From an uncultured Peptococcaceae bacterium (GTDB lineage Bacteria; Bacillota; Peptococcia; Peptococcales; Peptococcaceae): DNA of 6,687 nucleotides. Numbering within the stretch: position 1 is the stretch's first letter; each line of letters opens with the position of its first letter. The DNA lies in assembly GCA_902492275.1 (NCBI GenBank), contig CABUKW010000154.1, positions 1 to 6,687 of the forward strand. Direction: 5' to 3'. Under the pieces are notes generated by a model. It saw only the letters and a program-made list of their open reading frames with translations, was not told where the DNA came from and ran no database searches. Below, piece after piece: positions 4,786 to 6,687 of this stretch. A program made the translations under genes and the position numbers.

Positions 4786-6687
4786 CTACATGGTTTCTGT
4801 GTTGGCGGCAGATTGTTCTTCTGCAATATCTGGGCTGGAGGCAGCAGCGTCGTTCTGTTCCGTTACGCTGTCTGCGGCATCCAGTTGGTTGATAAATTGC
4901 TCCAACTGGTCCAGATAACGGCCATAATCGGCCCAATTACCTTGCTGTGCCGAAGTTTTAGCATTCTGATACGCAGCTTTGATTTGTTCCACCACTTGAC
5001 GATAGGTAAGGACAGACGTCGTATCCGACGGTTCTGTCGTGATGCCTTCGGTGCGGAAATTGGTGCCGAACAGCTGACTCAGCGCTTCGTCCAGCGTTTT
5101 GGCCATGACAACTTTATCTTGGTAAGCCACTACAATACGCACCACTTCCGGCAAACTGTTTTCACTGTTGGTAGTCAGATAAATAGGCTCTACATAAAGA
5201 ATGGAATTTTTAATAGGAATGACCAGCAAATTGCTGCGGATCACCGAAGAACCTTGCTGATCCCATAAGTTGAGATTTTGCGAAATTTCCGAATCGTTGC
5301 TGATACGGGACTCTACCTGCAGAGGTCCGTATATGGTGGACTGTTTTGGGAATTTGAACAGCACCAATTCGCCGTAATGTTCATTGTCGTTGCGGGCAGC
5401 CAGCCAGGAAACCATATTTTGTTTCTGGGCCGGTGTAAAGGGACGCATCAGCAAAAATTCCAATTCATTAGAGCCCGGCAGCCGCATGTTTACAAAGTAA
5501 GGTTCCATTTGGGTGGTTTCGTTGCCATAAATTTCGTTGGCAATGTTCCAAACGTCTTCTTTGTTGTAGAATACAGTCGGGTCTTTCATGTGATACTGTT
5601 GATAAATTTCAGTCTGCACTTCAAATAAGGTGAGCGCATATTTTAAATGCTGCTGCAAATCCTCCGGCATTTGGTCCAAAGGCTGGAACAGCCCTGGGAA
5701 AACTTTGGCGTAACTTTGAATCAGCGGATCGGTCGTATCGGTGATATAAAAATTGGTTTCGCCGGTGTAGGCGTCAACGGTGACTTTCACTGAGTTGCGA
5801 ATATAGTTTTGGCCGTAGAACGGGGACTCCTGATTGGACACCCGAGCGGCGTAAGGATATTTGTCGGTCGAGGTGTAAGCGTCGATCACCCAAACAAGCC
5901 CGCCGTCATGAATAACCAGATAAGGATTGCTGTCAAAGGTCAAAAAGGGCGCGATTTTCTGTACCCGCTGGTGAATATTGCGGTTCAGCAGAATTTTGCT
6001 GTCGCTGGTAATCAGATTGGAAAACAGAATTTTGTAATTGGCCCGATCTAAGGCAAACAGCGCTTTGTTGGCCAAATTCATAGGAATGCCGGCGCTGCCT
6101 TCATATTGGGATTGGGCGTTGGTATCGCCGATGGGATAATCAAATTCGGGCTCTTTGGTGTTGACAATGACATAATCGTTGGTCAACTGACCATAATAGA
6201 TTTCCGGACGGGAAATTTCCAGTTCCGGCACCTCGGTGGTCGGCGGAATATTTTCTACCCACATTTCCGGCTGCCCCTGGGTGGTAATCTGGTTGACAGG
6301 CGTTACCACAGCGCCGTAACCGTGGGTGTATTTCAGATATTTGTTGACCCAGGTTTGTGCGCTGTCATCCAGACTGCTCTGATCCAACTCGCGGGCAGAC
6401 AGATAAACCTGCTGCTGCGCGCCGTCAATTTTATAACGGTCGATGTCCACATCGACAAATTTGTAATACAGACGCATGGTTTGCAGTTGGTTAAAGACTG
6501 TGATGGTAGGACGGTAGTCAATCAAGCGAATATTTTTGATGGTGTCCATTTCTTCCTGCAAATCGGCGGCGGTCAGAACGCCGTCGGCGCTGAATTCTAC
6601 TTCTCGGATTTTGTCCAGTCCGTAAGCTTTGTTGGTCATGTCAATATTATTGGCAATGTAGGGCTGTTCCTTGGCAATTTCGGCAGG
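4786..6687 (-). CDS. UPF0182 family protein (COG1615), C-terminal part, 5' partial
   Basis: This is the C-terminal 633 residues of a UPF0182 (PF03699) protein, a family of about 900 residues with several N-terminal membrane helices and a large domain thought to lie outside the membrane. Its function is unknown. The frame is open to the right edge; the ATG at 6639 is internal, because the preceding 16 codons (ending PYIANNID) continue the family's conserved PYIxxNIxxTxxAYGLDKI stretch. Counting from that ATG, recognisable blocks are YTHGYGAVVTPVN (104-116), RPEIYYGQLTNDYVIVNT (144-161), WVIDAYTSTDKYPY (250-263), FPGLFQPLDQMPEDL (314-328), LLMRPFTPAQKQNM (396-409) and LLVIPIKNSILYVEPIYL (471-488). 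A helical segment (about 545-587, with GNWADYGRYLDQLEQ) is followed by an acidic, Ala/Ser/Glu-rich tail ending in NTETM. No transmembrane segment is evident in this part, consistent with the membrane helices lying in the missing N-terminus. No frameshift or internal stop is present. The promoter and true start lie outside the window. Confidence 0.93.
   Translation of the reverse strand, partial: PAEIAKEQPYIANNIDMTNKAYGLDKIREVEFSADGVLTAADLQEEMDTIKNIRLIDYRPTITVFNQLQTMRLYYKFVDVDIDRYKIDGAQQQVYLSARELDQSSLDDSAQTWVNKYLKYTHGYGAVVTPVNQITTQGQPEMWVENIPPTTEVPELEISRPEIYYGQLTNDYVIVNTKEPEFDYPIGDTNAQSQYEGSAGIPMNLANKALFALDRANYKILFSNLITSDSKILLNRNIHQRVQKIAPFLTFDSNPYLVIHDGGLVWVIDAYTSTDKYPYAARVSNQESPFYGQNYIRNSVKVTVDAYTGETNFYITDTTDPLIQSYAKVFPGLFQPLDQMPEDLQQHLKYALTLFEVQTEIYQQYHMKDPTVFYNKEDVWNIANEIYGNETTQMEPYFVNMRLPGSNELEFLLMRPFTPAQKQNMVSWLAARNDNEHYGELVLFKFPKQSTIYGPLQVESRISNDSEISQNLNLWDQQGSSVIRSNLLVIPIKNSILYVEPIYLTTNSENSLPEVVRIVVAYQDKVVMAKTLDEALSQLFGTNFRTEGITTEPSDTTSVLTYRQVVEQIKAAYQNAKTSAQQGNWADYGRYLDQLEQFINQLDAADSVTEQNDAAASSPDIAEEQSAANTETM

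Noticed and set aside
4765..5268. Open frame of 167 codons on the + strand, antisense to the UPF0182 C-terminus
   Set aside because: The opposite strand carries clear UPF0182 conserved blocks; this frame shows no recognisable motif.

Overview
This window carries five protein-coding genes and looks like an ordinary chromosomal segment of a bacterium. Base composition is roughly balanced by eye. The gene families (CPA1 antiporter with RCK_C tail, iron-type alcohol dehydrogenase paired with a class 3 aldehyde dehydrogenase, UPF0182 protein) fit an anaerobic member of the Bacillota, possibly Clostridia or Negativicutes. That placement is a weak inference, because there is no rRNA, tRNA or other taxonomic marker. 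I see no phage, transposon, CRISPR or plasmid feature.

Layout. On the + strand are the 3' part of a potassium/proton (or sodium/proton) antiporter with two C-terminal RCK_C modules (2-1171, start outside the window), a 118-bp gap, an iron-containing alcohol dehydrogenase (1290-2498) and a class 3 aldehyde dehydrogenase (2495-3874). The two dehydrogenase genes overlap by 4 bp (ATGA). A strong symmetrical hairpin (3884-3922) ends this transcript. After a short convergent gap holding three tandem 13-bp repeats (3971-4009), the - strand carries a HAD-family phosphatase (4010-4660) and, upstream of it, a UPF0182 family protein (4786 to the right edge, N-terminal part outside the window). A perfect 16-bp inverted repeat with a 21-nt loop and a T-rich 3' flank (4707-4759) lies between these two - strand genes and most likely terminates the UPF0182 transcript.

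Functional picture. The dehydrogenase pair should interconvert an alcohol, its aldehyde and the corresponding acid through NAD(P). The class 3 type of the second enzyme, and hydrophobic/basic ends on both proteins, suggest a medium- or long-chain, possibly membrane-derived substrate; this is inference. The antiporter handles monovalent cation and pH balance, and the HAD enzyme is a small phosphatase of uncertain substrate. UPF0182 is a widespread membrane protein family of unknown function. Nothing in the sequence ties the five genes into one new system. The points most worth a second look are the ADH-ALDH pair, the 13-bp tandem repeat, the long-loop hairpin and the uncharacterised UPF0182 protein.
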